This document shows, in pieces, positions 54,196 to 64,000 of a stretch of DNA of 64,000 nt; positions within the stretch are counted from its first letter, which is position 1; each line of letters starts with the position of its first letter. The notes under the pieces were generated by a model. The model worked only from the letters and a program-made list of their open reading frames with translations, was not told where the DNA came from and ran no database searches. The stretch covers positions 186,254 to 250,253 of the forward strand of contig NZ_PYXZ01000002.1 of the NCBI RefSeq assembly GCF_003057875.1, given 5' to 3'. The translations under genes were made by a program, and so were the position numbers. The DNA is from Nocardioides currus (GTDB lineage: Bacteria; Actinomycetota; Actinomycetes; Propionibacteriales; Nocardioidaceae).

Positions 54196-54915
54196 GTGAA
54201 CGACGCCCGCCCCGCCCGACCCCACCACAAGCTGACCGAGGACGGTCGTCGGATGCGGGAGGTGCTGACCTACTCGCGGCGGGGGAGCCGGTTCACGCCC
54301 AGGCAGGCGGCCGGCTGGGCGGCGCACCAGGCCGACTGGGTCATCCCGGACGAGGCGGTCGACAAGCCGGGCTTCGAGCTCGCGAGCTGGTGGGATCGCG
54401 AGGCCCCCCTGGTCGTCGAGATCGGTTCGGGCATCGGCGAGGCCACGGCGGCGCTGGCGCGGACCCGGCCCGAGGTCAACATCCTGGCCTTCGAGGTCTG
54501 GCTGCCCGGGATCGCCGACGCGCTGTCCAAGGTCGCGGAGGCGGGTGCCGACAACCTGCGGTTCTGCGGCGTCGACGCCGTCTGGTCGCTGGAGCACCTG
54601 CTGGGTCCCGGCAGCATCAGCGAGCTGTGGACGTTCTTCCCCGACCCGTGGCACAAGACGAAGCACCACAAGCGCCGGCTGGTCACGCCGCCCCACGCCG
54701 CCCTCGTCGCGAGCCGGCTCGCGCCCGGCGCGGTCTGGCGGCTGGCGACCGACTGGGCGGAGTACGCCGCCCAGATGAAGGAGGTCCTCGACGCCGAGCC
54801 GCTGCTCGAGGGCGGGGTCGTCGAGCGCTGGGCCGAGCGCCCGATCACGCGCTTCGAGCGCAAGGGGCTCGACAAGGACCGCACCATCACCGACCTGGCC
54901 TACACCCGGGTGTAG
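54196..54915 (+). CDS. trmB: tRNA (guanine-N7-)-methyltransferase TrmB
   Basis: 239 residues. SAM-binding VVEIGSGIGEATAALA, then ILAFEVWLPGIADAL and the TrmB signature LWTFFPDPWHKTKHHKRRLV. Makes m7G46 in the tRNA variable loop. GTG start with no ribosome site, 6 nt after GAGAAT (54184-54189), a weak -10; leaderless expression is plausible. Divergent from the hydrolase gene. Confidence 0.93.
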   Translation: MNDARPARPHHKLTEDGRRMREVLTYSRRGSRFTPRQAAGWAAHQADWVIPDEAVDKPGFELASWWDREAPLVVEIGSGIGEATAALARTRPEVNILAFEVWLPGIADALSKVAEAGADNLRFCGVDAVWSLEHLLGPGSISELWTFFPDPWHKTKHHKRRLVTPPHAALVASRLAPGAVWRLATDWAEYAAQMKEVLDAEPLLEGGVVERWAERPITRFERKGLDKDRTITDLAYTRV

Positions 54916-54992
54916 CGGGAGTGGCAGGACTTCGGCGTCTCGTGGCAAGGAACCGGGCGACGGGTCGCGGCGGCGAGAAATAGAGTCCTCCC

Positions 54993-56270
54993 ATGACGGC
55001 CACCCAGGAGACCGGCACGAGGAGGGGCATCCACCCCGCCTGGTGGGTCGCGGCCGTCACGATGGCGTCGCTGATGGCCGCGGCCGGCTTCCGGTCCTCG
55101 ACCGGCGCGCTGCTCGTGCCGCTCGAGGAGGACTTCGGCTGGTCGCGAGCGACCACCAGCGGCGCGGTCAGCCTCAACCTCATCGTCTACGGCCTGACCG
55201 CTCCCTTCGCGGCGGCGCTCATGGAGCGGTTCGGCGTACGCCGCGTGGTGGCCGCGTCCCTGGCGCTGGTCGCGGTCGGCAGCGGCCTGACCCTGGTGAT
55301 GACCAGCCCGTGGCAGCTGTGGCTGCTGTGGGGCTTCGCGATCGGCATCGGCACGGGGTCGCTGGCGCTGGTCTTCGGTGCGGTCGTGGCCAACCGCTGG
55401 TTCGTGAAGCACCGCGGCGTCGTGGTGGGGGTCTTCTCCGCCGCCAGCTCCACCGGCCAGCTGGTCTTCCTGCCCGCCATCGCCAACCTCGCGGAGGGTC
55501 CGGGCTGGCGCTGGGCCGCCGCCCTGACCACCGCCTTCTCGGCGGTGCTCGTGCCGTTCGTGTGGTGGCTGCTGCGTGACCACCCGAGCGACATCGGCAC
55601 CACGGCGTACGGCGCTCCCACACCGCTGCCCCGCCCGGCCCCGCCGACCCGCAGCGCCGCCCGGGTGGCGCTCGACGCGCTGCGGGAGAACACTGGCAAC
55701 CGGACGTTCTGGATCCTCTTCGGGACCTCCTGGATCTGCGGGTGGTCGACCAACGGCCTGATCGGCACCCACTTCATCCCCGCAGCCCACGACCACGGGA
55801 TGCCGGCCTCGACCAGCGCCGGCCTGCTCGCCCTGATCGGGGTCTTCGACATCGTCGGCACCATCGCGAGCGGGTGGCTCACCGACCGCGTCGACAGCCG
55901 CTACCTGCTCTGCGGCTACTACTTCTTCCGGGGGCTCTCCCTGCTCGGGGTGCCGTGGCTGCTCGGCCCGCACGTCCACCCGAGCCTGTTCCTCTTCATC
56001 CTCTTCTACGGCCTCGACTGGGTGGCCACGGTGCCGCCGACGGTGGCCCTGTGCCGCCAGCACTTCGGGATCGAGAAGGCGAGCGTGGTGTTCGGCTGGG
56101 TGTTCGCCGCGCACATGGTGGGCGCCGGCGTCGCGGCGAGCTTCGCCGGCTGGGTCCGCGAGTGGCGGGGCGACTACTTCGGGGCGTGGCTGACCGCCGG
56201 GGCACTGTGCCTGCTCGCGGCCCTGGCGTGCCTGATGATCCCGCGCCGCGGCGTCACTGCGGAGGCCTGA
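54993..56270 (+). CDS. MFS transporter (OFA/monocarboxylate-like)
   Basis: 425 residues, about 12 membrane segments: GIHPAWWVAAVTMASLMAAA, LEEDFGWSRATTSGAVSLNL, the motif GLTAPFAAALMERFGVRRVV, and in the second half LIGVFDIVGTIASGWLTDRV. EEDFGWSRA at the first loop is typical of the oxalate/formate and monocarboxylate porter branch. Substrate unknown. TAGAGT (54981-54986) ends 6 nt before the ATG, so leaderless. Confidence 0.86.
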   Translation: MTATQETGTRRGIHPAWWVAAVTMASLMAAAGFRSSTGALLVPLEEDFGWSRATTSGAVSLNLIVYGLTAPFAAALMERFGVRRVVAASLALVAVGSGLTLVMTSPWQLWLLWGFAIGIGTGSLALVFGAVVANRWFVKHRGVVVGVFSAASSTGQLVFLPAIANLAEGPGWRWAAALTTAFSAVLVPFVWWLLRDHPSDIGTTAYGAPTPLPRPAPPTRSAARVALDALRENTGNRTFWILFGTSWICGWSTNGLIGTHFIPAAHDHGMPASTSAGLLALIGVFDIVGTIASGWLTDRVDSRYLLCGYYFFRGLSLLGVPWLLGPHVHPSLFLFILFYGLDWVATVPPTVALCRQHFGIEKASVVFGWVFAAHMVGAGVAASFAGWVREWRGDYFGAWLTAGALCLLAALACLMIPRRGVTAEA

Positions 56271-56637
56271 ACCGCAGTCCGGCCTCCTCGAGCAACGACT
56301 CCACGCACAGCCGCTCGGCCTCGCGATCGGTGCCTGCCGGGAGCCCGGTGAGGGTGTCCGGCAGCCCGAGGGCCAGGCAGGCCTGCGCCAGCGCGTCGTC
56401 GTACGCCGCGGTCGCGGCGCTGCGACGGACCTGGCTCGTGCCGGGAGGGACCGCGAGGGTCGCGGCCCGGAGACGGGTGAGGTCGGCGACCAGTCGCTCG
56501 ATCGGGGGACCGCCCGGGACCGTCGGGCCCGGCAGGTGCCGACGGACGAACAGCCGGGCGGCGCTGCCGTAGAACACCACCCAGAGCACGAGCGCCAGCA
56601 TGGCCGTGATGGCGGCGATGGCCAGCAGCCCGGGCAC
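56254..56637 (-). CDS. Small membrane-anchored protein, unknown
   Basis: 127 residues: one N-terminal membrane segment (about 3-28, LLAIAAITAMLALVLWVVFY), then a soluble helical domain. No family recognised. The GTG start is 5 bp after the RDD gene stop, so it is the second gene of that operon. Its 3' end overlaps the convergent MFS gene by 17 bp. Confidence 0.65.
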   Translation of the reverse strand: MPGLLAIAAITAMLALVLWVVFYGSAARLFVRRHLPGPTVPGGPPIERLVADLTRLRAATLAVPPGTSQVRRSAATAAYDDALAQACLALGLPDTLTGLPAGTDREAERLCVESLLEEAGLRFRPPQ

Positions 56638-56642
56638 CGGAC

Positions 56643-57458
56643 TCAGCGCCCGCCGACCAGCCGTGTGCGCATGGCGTCCTCACGCGCGAGCCGCGCCGAG
56701 TCCCGCTCGCGGCGCGAGGCGATGACGGCGGCCAGGAAGTCCTGGGGTGCGGTGCCCGCTGGCGGCGGCGGTGCGACGTACGCCCCGACCTCGGCCGCGA
56801 GCCGGGACCCGAGGTCGTGGCGGGTGGCCGGGTCGAGGCTCGCTGCCCGGCCGAGGTACTGCCGCACGGCGAGCGCCAGCCCCGTCGGCAGGGAGGCCAT
56901 GTCGGCCCCGCGCGCCCATCCCGCGAGGTGGGCGGGGAGCAGGGCCGGCGCGGCGAGCCGGAGGCGCACGCGCTCGCGGACGACGTAGGTCCCCGCGGCG
57001 TGGTCGCCGAACCGCTGCCCCCTGGCCGAGAGCATCGCGCAGAAGAAGGCCGGCGCGCCGCTGAAGGCGTAGATCTCGACGAAGCCGATCAGGGCCCGCA
57101 CGAACGCGTGCTGGAACGAGATCGGCCCGGCGTCGTCGCGGACCGTGCGCAACCCGCAGGCCAGCTTGCCCAACGAGCGACCCCGGGTGAGGGTCTCGAC
57201 GGTCGTGGGGACGACGAGGAAGACGGTGACCAGGGTCCCGACCAGCGCCACGTGCGCGAGCGCGCCGTCGCTGCGCAGCGCGGCGATGCCGAAGGTCAGG
57301 AACACCACGACCAGCAGCACCACCGTGACGACGGCGTCGATCAGCCCGCTCCCGATCCGCGAGCCCAGGCTCGCGGGCGGCAGGTCGAGCGCGACGGCCT
57401 CGCCGGTGACGTGGTCATCGGCGGTCAGGCTGGCGAAGGCGGGACCGGAGGCTGGCAT
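56643..57458 (-). CDS. RDD-family membrane protein
   Basis: 271 residues. RDD domain with three to four membrane segments (about 25-165): LGSRIGSGLIDAVVTVVLLV, GRSLGKLACGLRTVRDDAG, LSARGQRFGDHAAGTYVV. The soluble C-terminal 100 residues are helical. The start is ATG 57458, 7 nt after a minus-strand TATGCT; ATG 57470 lies inside that -10. An RDD protein beside SpoIIM and the DUF58/MoxR cluster is conserved in Actinobacteria (compare Rv3695 and neighbours). Function unknown. Confidence 0.83.
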   Translation of the reverse strand: MPASGPAFASLTADDHVTGEAVALDLPPASLGSRIGSGLIDAVVTVVLLVVVFLTFGIAALRSDGALAHVALVGTLVTVFLVVPTTVETLTRGRSLGKLACGLRTVRDDAGPISFQHAFVRALIGFVEIYAFSGAPAFFCAMLSARGQRFGDHAAGTYVVRERVRLRLAAPALLPAHLAGWARGADMASLPTGLALAVRQYLGRAASLDPATRHDLGSRLAAEVGAYVAPPPPAGTAPQDFLAAVIASRRERDSARLAREDAMRTRLVGGR

Positions 57459-57465
57459 CGCGGTC

Positions 57466-57475
57466 AGCATAGGCT
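57466..57475. promoter_or_regulatory. Overlapping divergent -10 boxes, RDD / SpoIIM
   Basis: Minus strand TATGCT (57471-57466) and plus strand TAGGCT (57470-57475) share two bases. Each lies 6-7 nt from its start codon (ATG 57458, GTG 57482), so both mRNAs would be leaderless and the two polymerases cannot bind at once. Confidence 0.6.
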
Positions 57476-57481
57476 GGCGCC

Positions 57482-58477
57482 GTGGACCTCGACGCGTACG
57501 TGCTGGCGCACCACGCGCAATGGGCGCGACTCGAGGAGCTGACGGCGCAGCGGCGCCTCGACGGCGAGCAGAACGACGAGCTCGTCGACCTCTACCAGCG
57601 CGTCGCCACCCACCTCTCGGTCGTGCGCACCTCGGCCCCCGACGCGGCCCTGATCGCCTACCTGTCCTCGATCCTGGCGCGCGCCCGGCTGCGCACCGTC
57701 GGCACCCGCGCGACGACCTGGGGCAGCGTGGGCAGCTTCTTCGTCGACCGGTTCCCGGCCGCGCTCTACCGGCTGCGCTGGTGGTGGATCTCGACGCTGG
57801 TCGCCAACGTCGTGGTGACCGGCGTGATGATGTGGTGGCTGCTCCAGCACCCGGCCGTCGAGCAGGGCCTGCTGTCGCCGGCGGAGATCGACCAGCTGGT
57901 CCGCCACGACTTCGAGGACTACTACAGCGAGTACGCCGCCTCGCACTTCGCCGCCCAGGTGTGGATCAACAACGCCTGGGTCGCGGCGCTCTGCATCGCC
58001 CTCGGCGTGCTGGGGGCGCCGGTGGTCTACCTGCTGTTCCAGAACGTCTCGAACCTCGCGATCATCGGCTCGATCATGATCCGCCACGACCACGCCGCCC
58101 ACTTCTGGGGCCTCATCAGTCCGCACGGGCTGCTCGAGCTGACGGCCGTGTTCGTGGCGGGCGGCGTGGGCCTGCGGCTGTTCTGGTCGTGGGTCGCGCC
58201 GGGTGACCTGACGCGCGGGCAGTCGATGGCGCGCGAGGGGCGCACTGCCGGCACCGTCGCGCTGGGGCTGGTCGTGGTGCTCTTCGTCAGCGGGGTCATC
58301 GAGGCGTTCGTGACACCCTCGGGGCTGCCCACCGAGGTGCGTGTCGGCATCGGGGTCGTGGCCGAGCTCGCCTTCTTCGCCTACGTGTTCGTCGTGGGAC
58401 GCAACGCCGTCGCGCGTGGCCACACCGGCGACATCGACGCGGCGCTGCTCGAGGACCGGGTCGCGCCCCAGGCGTAG
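57482..58477 (+). CDS. Stage II sporulation protein M (SpoIIM/DUF95) family
   Basis: 331 residues. A soluble helical N-terminus (1-95) is followed by five to six membrane segments. The DUF95 features are visible: FVDRFPAALYRLRWWW, YSEYAASHFAAQVWINNAWV, NVSNLAIIGSIMI and FWGLISPHGLLELTAVFVAGG. In sporulators SpoIIM helps engulfment; in non-sporulating Actinobacteria (Rv3694c-like) the role is unknown. Always near RDD and MoxR/DUF58 genes. GTG start, leaderless. Confidence 0.88.
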   Translation: MDLDAYVLAHHAQWARLEELTAQRRLDGEQNDELVDLYQRVATHLSVVRTSAPDAALIAYLSSILARARLRTVGTRATTWGSVGSFFVDRFPAALYRLRWWWISTLVANVVVTGVMMWWLLQHPAVEQGLLSPAEIDQLVRHDFEDYYSEYAASHFAAQVWINNAWVAALCIALGVLGAPVVYLLFQNVSNLAIIGSIMIRHDHAAHFWGLISPHGLLELTAVFVAGGVGLRLFWSWVAPGDLTRGQSMAREGRTAGTVALGLVVVLFVSGVIEAFVTPSGLPTEVRVGIGVVAELAFFAYVFVVGRNAVARGHTGDIDAALLEDRVAPQA

Positions 58478-58497
58478 GCGGGCGTGCGCGGCGTCCC

Positions 58498-59790
58498 TCA
58501 GAGCAGGCCGCGCGCCTTGAGGGCGAGGTAGTGGTCGGCGAGCGCCGGCGGCAGCCGTTCGGCGTCGGTGTCGACGACGTCGACCCCCAGCGCGGTCAGG
58601 ATCTCGCCGGCCCGGCGGCGCTGCTGCAGGACCTGCGCGGCCGCCGCTGCGGCGTACACCTCGGGCAGCGTCTCGCGCTGCTCGCGCATCGCGCCCAGCG
58701 CCGGGTCCTGCACGGAGGCGACCACGACCCGATGGTGCTTGAGCAGGGCCGGCAGCACGGGCAGCAGGCTCTCGACGACCGACGCCGGCTCGAGCGGCGT
58801 GAGCAGCACGACGAGCGCGCGGTGGCGGCCGAGGTGGTTGACCGCGCCCGCGAGCCCCGCCCAGTCGGCCTCGGCGATGACCGGGTCGAGGTCGGCCATC
58901 GCGTCCTGGAGGGTGGCCGCGATGTCGCGTGCGCCGGCGGCGCGGACCCGGGCCCGGACCTGGCGGTCGCCCGCGATGAAGTCGACGCGGTCGCCGGCCC
59001 GCGCGGCCAACGCGGCGAGCAGCAGCGCCGCGTCCATCGCCGAGTCGAGCCGGGGCACGTCGCCGATCCGGGCGGCGGAGACGCGGGACGTGTCGAGCAC
59101 CAGGACCACGCGGCGGTCGCGCTCGGGCTGCCAGGTGCGGACCACGACGTGGGTGTTGCGGGCGCTGGCTCGCCAGTCGATGGAGCGTACGTCGTCGCCG
59201 CGGACGTACTCCCGCAGCGAGTCGAACTCGGTGCCGGCGCCGCGGATCCGCACCGCGGACCGGCCGTCGAGCTCGCGCAGGCGAGCCAGCCGCGAGGGCA
59301 GGTGCTTGCGCGACTCGAACGGCGGCAGCGAGCGGACCGCGCCCGGCACGTCCAGCGTCGTCTGCCGCGCCGCCAGCCCGAGCGGGCCGGCGATCCGGAC
59401 CGTGACGCCGAGGGCACGGAGGTCGCCGCGCCGGCGCGGACGCAGCGCGGTGGTCAGCCGGGTGGCGTCGCCGCCGGCCAGGTGGACCCGGTGGCGGTTG
59501 CCGCTCGCCCCCGCGGTGGGCTGCCAGGCGTCGCGGACGAGGGCGCGCACGCTCCGTGTCCCGGGGTTGGTCACGGTGAGCAGCGACTGGGCGTCGTGCC
59601 CCAACCGCACCGGACCCATCCCGGCGCGCCGCACCTCCAGGCTCGCCGGACGCACGGCCAGCCACCAGTCGGCCAGCGTCACGAGCGCCACCAGCAGCAG
59701 CCAGGCCCACACGGTGCCCAGCCCGGGGCGCAGCACCACCGGCACCAGGCCGAGGGCCAGGAGCAGCGGGACGCGTCCGGTGATGACCAT
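58498..59790 (-). CDS. DUF58 (VWA-like) membrane protein
   Basis: 430 residues. Two N-terminal membrane segments (about 7-45), a beta-rich region, then DUF58 with EFDSLREYVRGDDVRSIDW (about 190-210) and a VWA-like domain (VVLVLDTSRVSA, about 230-400). DUF58 proteins pair with MoxR ATPases, as here: the ATPase gene lies 13 bp upstream. Presumed to receive the MoxR remodelling activity at the membrane; the target is not known. Last gene of the five-gene operon. Confidence 0.88.
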   Translation of the reverse strand: MVITGRVPLLLALGLVPVVLRPGLGTVWAWLLLVALVTLADWWLAVRPASLEVRRAGMGPVRLGHDAQSLLTVTNPGTRSVRALVRDAWQPTAGASGNRHRVHLAGGDATRLTTALRPRRRGDLRALGVTVRIAGPLGLAARQTTLDVPGAVRSLPPFESRKHLPSRLARLRELDGRSAVRIRGAGTEFDSLREYVRGDDVRSIDWRASARNTHVVVRTWQPERDRRVVLVLDTSRVSAARIGDVPRLDSAMDAALLLAALAARAGDRVDFIAGDRQVRARVRAAGARDIAATLQDAMADLDPVIAEADWAGLAGAVNHLGRHRALVVLLTPLEPASVVESLLPVLPALLKHHRVVVASVQDPALGAMREQRETLPEVYAAAAAAQVLQQRRRAGEILTALGVDVVDTDAERLPPALADHYLALKARGLL

Positions 59791-59803
59791 CAGGCAGCCG
59801 GGT

Positions 59804-60810
<1,007 letters not shown>

Positions 60811-60814
<4 letters not shown>

Positions 60815-61929
60815 GTGCGGCGTACCTCTCTGTCGAGCTCGGCCAGTGCGGCGGCCAGGCGGATGAGTTCGTCGTCGGTGGCGGGCTCCGGGGCCTGCTC
60901 GCCGATCAGGGCGTCGATGTCGGTGGCGGGGCGGTCGAGGCGCGCGGAGACGTCACGCACGAGCACCGCGACCTCGGCGGCGGGCACCCGCAGGTGGGCG
61001 GCCAGCTCGGCGCGCGTCGAGCGTCGCAGGGAGGCGGCGGCGTGGGCGCGCGCGGAGACCGAGCGGTAGAGCCGCCCGCGCGCCTCGGTGGTCTCCAGCG
61101 AGCGCACGGCGACGGGCAACGGCTCGACGGCGAGCGGCCCGAGCCGACGCCCGCGCCACCAGATGACCGCCACCATCGCCAGCCCGAGGAGCCAGAGCCC
61201 GGGCACGAGCCAGGGCGGGAGGAGGGAGGCCAGGCCGACCCCGTCGTCGCCGACGAGGTCGTCGAGGCTCGGGACGTACCAGACGACGCGCGTGTGCTGG
61301 CCCAGCAGCCGCAGCGCCACGGCGGCGTTGTCGGCGCGCAGCACCTGGTCGTTCTCCAGGATCGCGGCGGCCCCGAGGAGGGCGAGGTCGGGCCCGGCCG
61401 AGGCGAGCGCCCAGCCCGCCGCGCCGGGGAAGCAGCCGGCGGTGGTGGCGTACGACGCCGCGGCGTCGACCTCGATCCGCAGCTCCGACAGGTCGCCCAG
61501 GCCGGTGTCGGCGCAATCGCCGGTCTGCGCGCCCTCGAACGAGGCGTAGGCGGCATCGGCATCGATCCCGAGGGCGTCGATCGCGCCCTGGCCAGCGTCC
61601 ACGACGACCACGGTGCTGTCGTCCGTGGCGGTGAGCAGGCGGCGGGCGGTGCTCCGGCCGAGGTTGTCGGGGGAGGTGACGACGACGGTGGTGTCGGCGT
61701 CGGGCGCGCGTTGCTCGAGCGCGTCGGCGGACCGCACGACGTCGACCTCGACGCCCTCGTCCTCGAGGACCTGCGCCACCGCGCGGGCGCCTGACGCGCC
61801 GGGGTTCTCCGGGTCGTGCGGCGCGCTGGTGCGTGGACCGCCGCTGAGCATCACCGCCACGACCAGGGCGAGCAGGGTCCCGAGGCCGATCACGAGCAGC
61901 GAGCGGTTGCGCCGCAGCCAGGCGTTCAT
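60811..61929 (-). CDS. DUF4350 membrane protein
   Basis: 372 residues: an N-terminal membrane segment (about 12-32), a DUF4350 domain resembling a class I glutamine-amidotransferase-like sensor fold (about 45-220; ARAVAQVLEDEGVEVDVV, TTVVVTSPDNLG), a second membrane segment (about 258-278) and a helical cytoplasmic tail. Fourth gene of the operon counting from the right-hand start, overlapped on both sides by 4 bp. Function unknown. Confidence 0.82.
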
Positions 61930-62552
61930 CGCGTCCCCGCCAGCTCGTCGTCGAGCGCCAGGACGGACCTCGCCTGCTCGAGGGTGGCCGGCCGGTCGCC
62001 GTACAGCACGAGGTCGAAGAGTCGGGCGCCCTCGGCCATGGCGTCGGCCCGCGTGGGGTACGCCGCCCGCAGCACCTGCGCCACTTCGTGGGCCGTCGTG
62101 CCGGGTGTCGCGTCCAGCCGGCCCCGCTCGACCTGCCGCGCGGCGAGCGCGCGGAACCCGTGGACCAGGGCATCGGAGGGCCGCTCCTCGGCCAGCGCCC
62201 GCTCGGCCCGCTCGCGCCACTCCCGCGCGGTGACCGCCGCGTCGGGCAGGAGCGCCTCCGCGCCGTCGCGACGGCCCGGCGCGGTCCGCGCGCGGGTGGC
62301 CAGCCAGATCAGGGCGACGACCAGCGCGAACCCGACCGCCATGGCGGCGAGGGCCGACAGCGGGGGAGCGGTGGAGGCGGCGTCCAGGACGTCGCCGACG
62401 CGGCGGACCAGCCAGTCGATCAGGCGCTGGAGCAGGTCGTCGCGGTGGTAGGCGGGGTCGACGAGCTCGCGGCGCAGCAGGTCGCGGCCCTCGTCCGGGG
62501 TCGGGACGAGGGGAGGGTCGAGCAGCGATCCGTGCGGCGAGGCCCACCTCAC
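61926..62552 (-). CDS. DUF4129 membrane protein
   Basis: 208 residues with one membrane segment (about 70-90, LAAMAVGFALVVALIWLATR) and a C-terminal DUF4129 domain: EWRERAERALAEERPSDAL, FRALAARQVERG, TPGTTAHEVAQVL. DUF4129 is related to the C-terminal part of transglutaminase-like membrane proteins and is usually found with MoxR/DUF58. GTG start overlaps the upstream gene stop. Confidence 0.84.
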   Translation of the reverse strand: MRWASPHGSLLDPPLVPTPDEGRDLLRRELVDPAYHRDDLLQRLIDWLVRRVGDVLDAASTAPPLSALAAMAVGFALVVALIWLATRARTAPGRRDGAEALLPDAAVTAREWRERAERALAEERPSDALVHGFRALAARQVERGRLDATPGTTAHEVAQVLRAAYPTRADAMAEGARLFDLVLYGDRPATLEQARSVLALDDELAGTR

Positions 62553-63655
62553 GAGCGCGTCAGCCCTGCCCGCTCCATCAGGACCACGTCGAAGGCCTCC
62601 TTGCGCATCCGCAGGTCGACGTACTGCAGCGTGGCGACCGAGGTCGTGAACGGCGCGACGAAGGCAGCGGTGATGACCGAGGCGAGCGCCTGCCCGACCA
62701 CGAGGAGGTAGACGCCGGCCTCGCCGGGCACGCCGAGGATCACGCCCTGGCTCAGCAGGCTCACCGGCATGGAGAGCATCGAGCCCGCGACCTGGGCGAT
62801 CACGAAGGTGAGCAGGCCGATGCCGAAGGTGCGCCAGAACGCCCGGCGCGTGAGGCGGTTGCCGCGCGCGATCGCGGCGAAGACCCCGATCGGCTCGAGC
62901 ATCAGCGCCGGCACGGGCAGGTAGTAGACACGCACCCAGAACCACAGCATCACGGCGATGAAGGCCGGCACGCTGACCAGGCCGTAGACCAGCGGCCCCT
63001 GCCAGCCGGACGCGGTCACGGCGACCAGCACCCACGACAGGACGTAGAGCGTGATCAGCACGGTGGTGGCCAGCCCGAGCAGGAAGGTCAGCCCGATCAG
63101 CCGCCACCGCTTGCCGCGGGTGGCGGCCCACGCCTGCCCGAGGGAGAGCTGGTGGCCGATGGCCGCGGCGGCCACGACGTGGGCGATCATCCCGCCGACG
63201 AGGATCAGGCCGATCCCCTGCAGGACGCTGCCGAGTGCCAGCGACCCGAAGACGCCCGCGATCCCGGCGACGTCCTCGCCGGTGACGGCCAGCGGCTCGT
63301 CGCTGGGGGAGGCCGTGGCGAGGTCGCCGGTCAGCGACAGGTCGAGCACCGCGCCGAGGAGGGCGGTGACGAGCACCGGGATCGCCATCGCGACCGCGGC
63401 CACCAGCACCGCCGAGCCGACGGTGGCGCGCGGGTTGAACCGGATGATCTTGAACGCCGCGTCGTACATGTCGCCCAGGCCGAGCGGGCGCAGCGGGATG
63501 GCGCCCGGCTTGTGGGCGCTCAGCTGCGGGGCGGGGACGTACGGCGCGGGCTGCCCGACCTGGCCCACGGGTCCGGGCTGGGCGGCCCAGGGCTGCGTCG
63601 GCGGGCCGGGCGGAGGCGCGCTCCAGCCGGGTGGCGGTGGCTGCTGCTCCGACAA
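62549..63655 (-). CDS. Large polytopic membrane protein (GpdPDE-like membrane domain)
   Basis: 368 residues: a Pro/Gln/Gly-rich cytoplasmic N-terminus (about 1-48), then about six membrane segments. It resembles the membrane domain seen in some glycerophosphodiester phosphodiesterases (LGDMYDAAFKIIRFNPRAT, FAAIARGNRLTRRAFWRTFG) but without a catalytic domain. No ATG fits; TTG 63655 behind GGGGGGA is chosen, with moderate certainty. First gene of the five-gene DUF58/MoxR operon. Confidence 0.75.
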   Translation of the reverse strand: MSEQQPPPPGWSAPPPGPPTQPWAAQPGPVGQVGQPAPYVPAPQLSAHKPGAIPLRPLGLGDMYDAAFKIIRFNPRATVGSAVLVAAVAMAIPVLVTALLGAVLDLSLTGDLATASPSDEPLAVTGEDVAGIAGVFGSLALGSVLQGIGLILVGGMIAHVVAAAAIGHQLSLGQAWAATRGKRWRLIGLTFLLGLATTVLITLYVLSWVLVAVTASGWQGPLVYGLVSVPAFIAVMLWFWVRVYYLPVPALMLEPIGVFAAIARGNRLTRRAFWRTFGIGLLTFVIAQVAGSMLSMPVSLLSQGVILGVPGEAGVYLLVVGQALASVITAAFVAPFTTSVATLQYVDLRMRKEAFDVVLMERAGLTRS

Positions 63656-63725
63656 GACGTCCCCCCAGGAAGTTGCGTGGGGCGCAATCCTGTCAGGTCG
63701 TCCCCGGCGCCATACCCTGTACGCC

Positions 63726-64000
63726 ATGAAGGCGACGGGGGCACGGCGCTGGGTGGCGCCGCTGACCGTCCTCACCCTGCTCGCCCTGCTCGCGCTGGCC
63801 GGCTGCTCGAGCGACGACCCGGACGCGGCGGAGCCGACCGCCGGCGCCTCCGCGGTCGACTCCGAGGCGGCGGTCGACCCCGAGCAGGCGGTGCGCGACG
63901 AGTGCCTCTCGCAGGTCCCGCCCGACGCGCAGATCCGTCCGATGACGCTCGAGGGCGCCACCGACGGCAGCCTCCAGGCGCTGCTCTTCCCCAGCAGCGG
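63726..64000 (+). CDS. Lipoprotein, N-terminal part (cut by window edge)
   Basis: The first 91 residues are present; the gene runs off the right edge. Lipobox LALAGC gives a lipidated Cys near 27, followed by an acidic Ala/Glu-rich spacer and the start of a folded domain (DECLSQVPPDAQIRPMTLEG). TACCCT (63713-63718) ends 7 nt before the ATG, so the mRNA is probably leaderless. The function cannot be judged from this part; an alpha/beta-hydrolase-type secreted enzyme is one possibility. Confidence 0.7.
   Translation, partial: MKATGARRWVAPLTVLTLLALLALAGCSSDDPDAAEPTAGASAVDSEAAVDPEQAVRDECLSQVPPDAQIRPMTLEGATDGSLQALLFPSS

Overview
The window is about 72% GC chromosomal DNA from an actinobacterium. 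The closest fit is a Nocardioides-type member of the Propionibacteriales, an inference from gene families and order because no 16S rRNA is present. Genes are densely packed, with many 1-4 bp start/stop overlaps and no intergenic gap above 300 bp. Many promoters carry an actinobacterial TAnnnT -10 box placed so close to the start codon that the mRNA would be leaderless.

Region 1 (1-22 kb) is an alcohol and redox-cofactor island. It opens with the end of a CoxE-like VWA gene and xdhC (molybdenum hydroxylase maturation). Then come mftD, a mycofactocin-type SDR, an iron alcohol dehydrogenase and the MadS/MadR (MnoS/MnoR-like) two-component system. On the opposite strand are mdo (NDMA-dependent methanol dehydrogenase), a MoxR ATPase and VWA protein with His-rich stretches, and mftM. 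The mycofactocin operon mftA-B-C-E-F follows, then a GAF/winged-helix regulator, and a form II cox operon (coxS-L-M-G) preceded by a perfect CRP-type site. Together these genes make and modify the redox cofactor mycofactocin, use it in alcohol oxidation, and encode a molybdenum-iron-sulfur-flavin hydroxylase. mftR and mftG are not in the window, and mftD lies about 9.6 kb from mftA.

Region 2 (22-46.8 kb) is housekeeping and accessory. It holds an SOS-controlled AlkB-like oxygenase, a MacB-type ABC exporter, a GntR regulator, a four-gene XPB helicase operon, a PP2C/FHA/RDD-FHA signalling module, a secreted subtilase, a HAD hydrolase, a cold-shock protein, an MFS transporter and DUF3027 (a block resembling Mycobacterium tuberculosis Rv0861c-Rv0883c). 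A sulfonate/nitrate-type ABC importer and an AzgA-type purine permease follow.

Region 3 (46.9-53.3 kb) has a MarR-MFS pair with a clear operator, then the str operon rpsL-rpsG-fusA-tuf with a good promoter, intercistronic hairpins and a strong terminator. Region 4 (53.3-64 kb) has an alpha/beta hydrolase, trmB and an MFS transporter. It ends with a conserved actinobacterial membrane module: RDD and SpoIIM genes divergent from each other, then DUF58, MoxR, DUF4350, DUF4129 and a large membrane protein, and finally a lipoprotein cut by the right edge. No tRNA, rRNA, insertion sequence, prophage or CRISPR array was seen.
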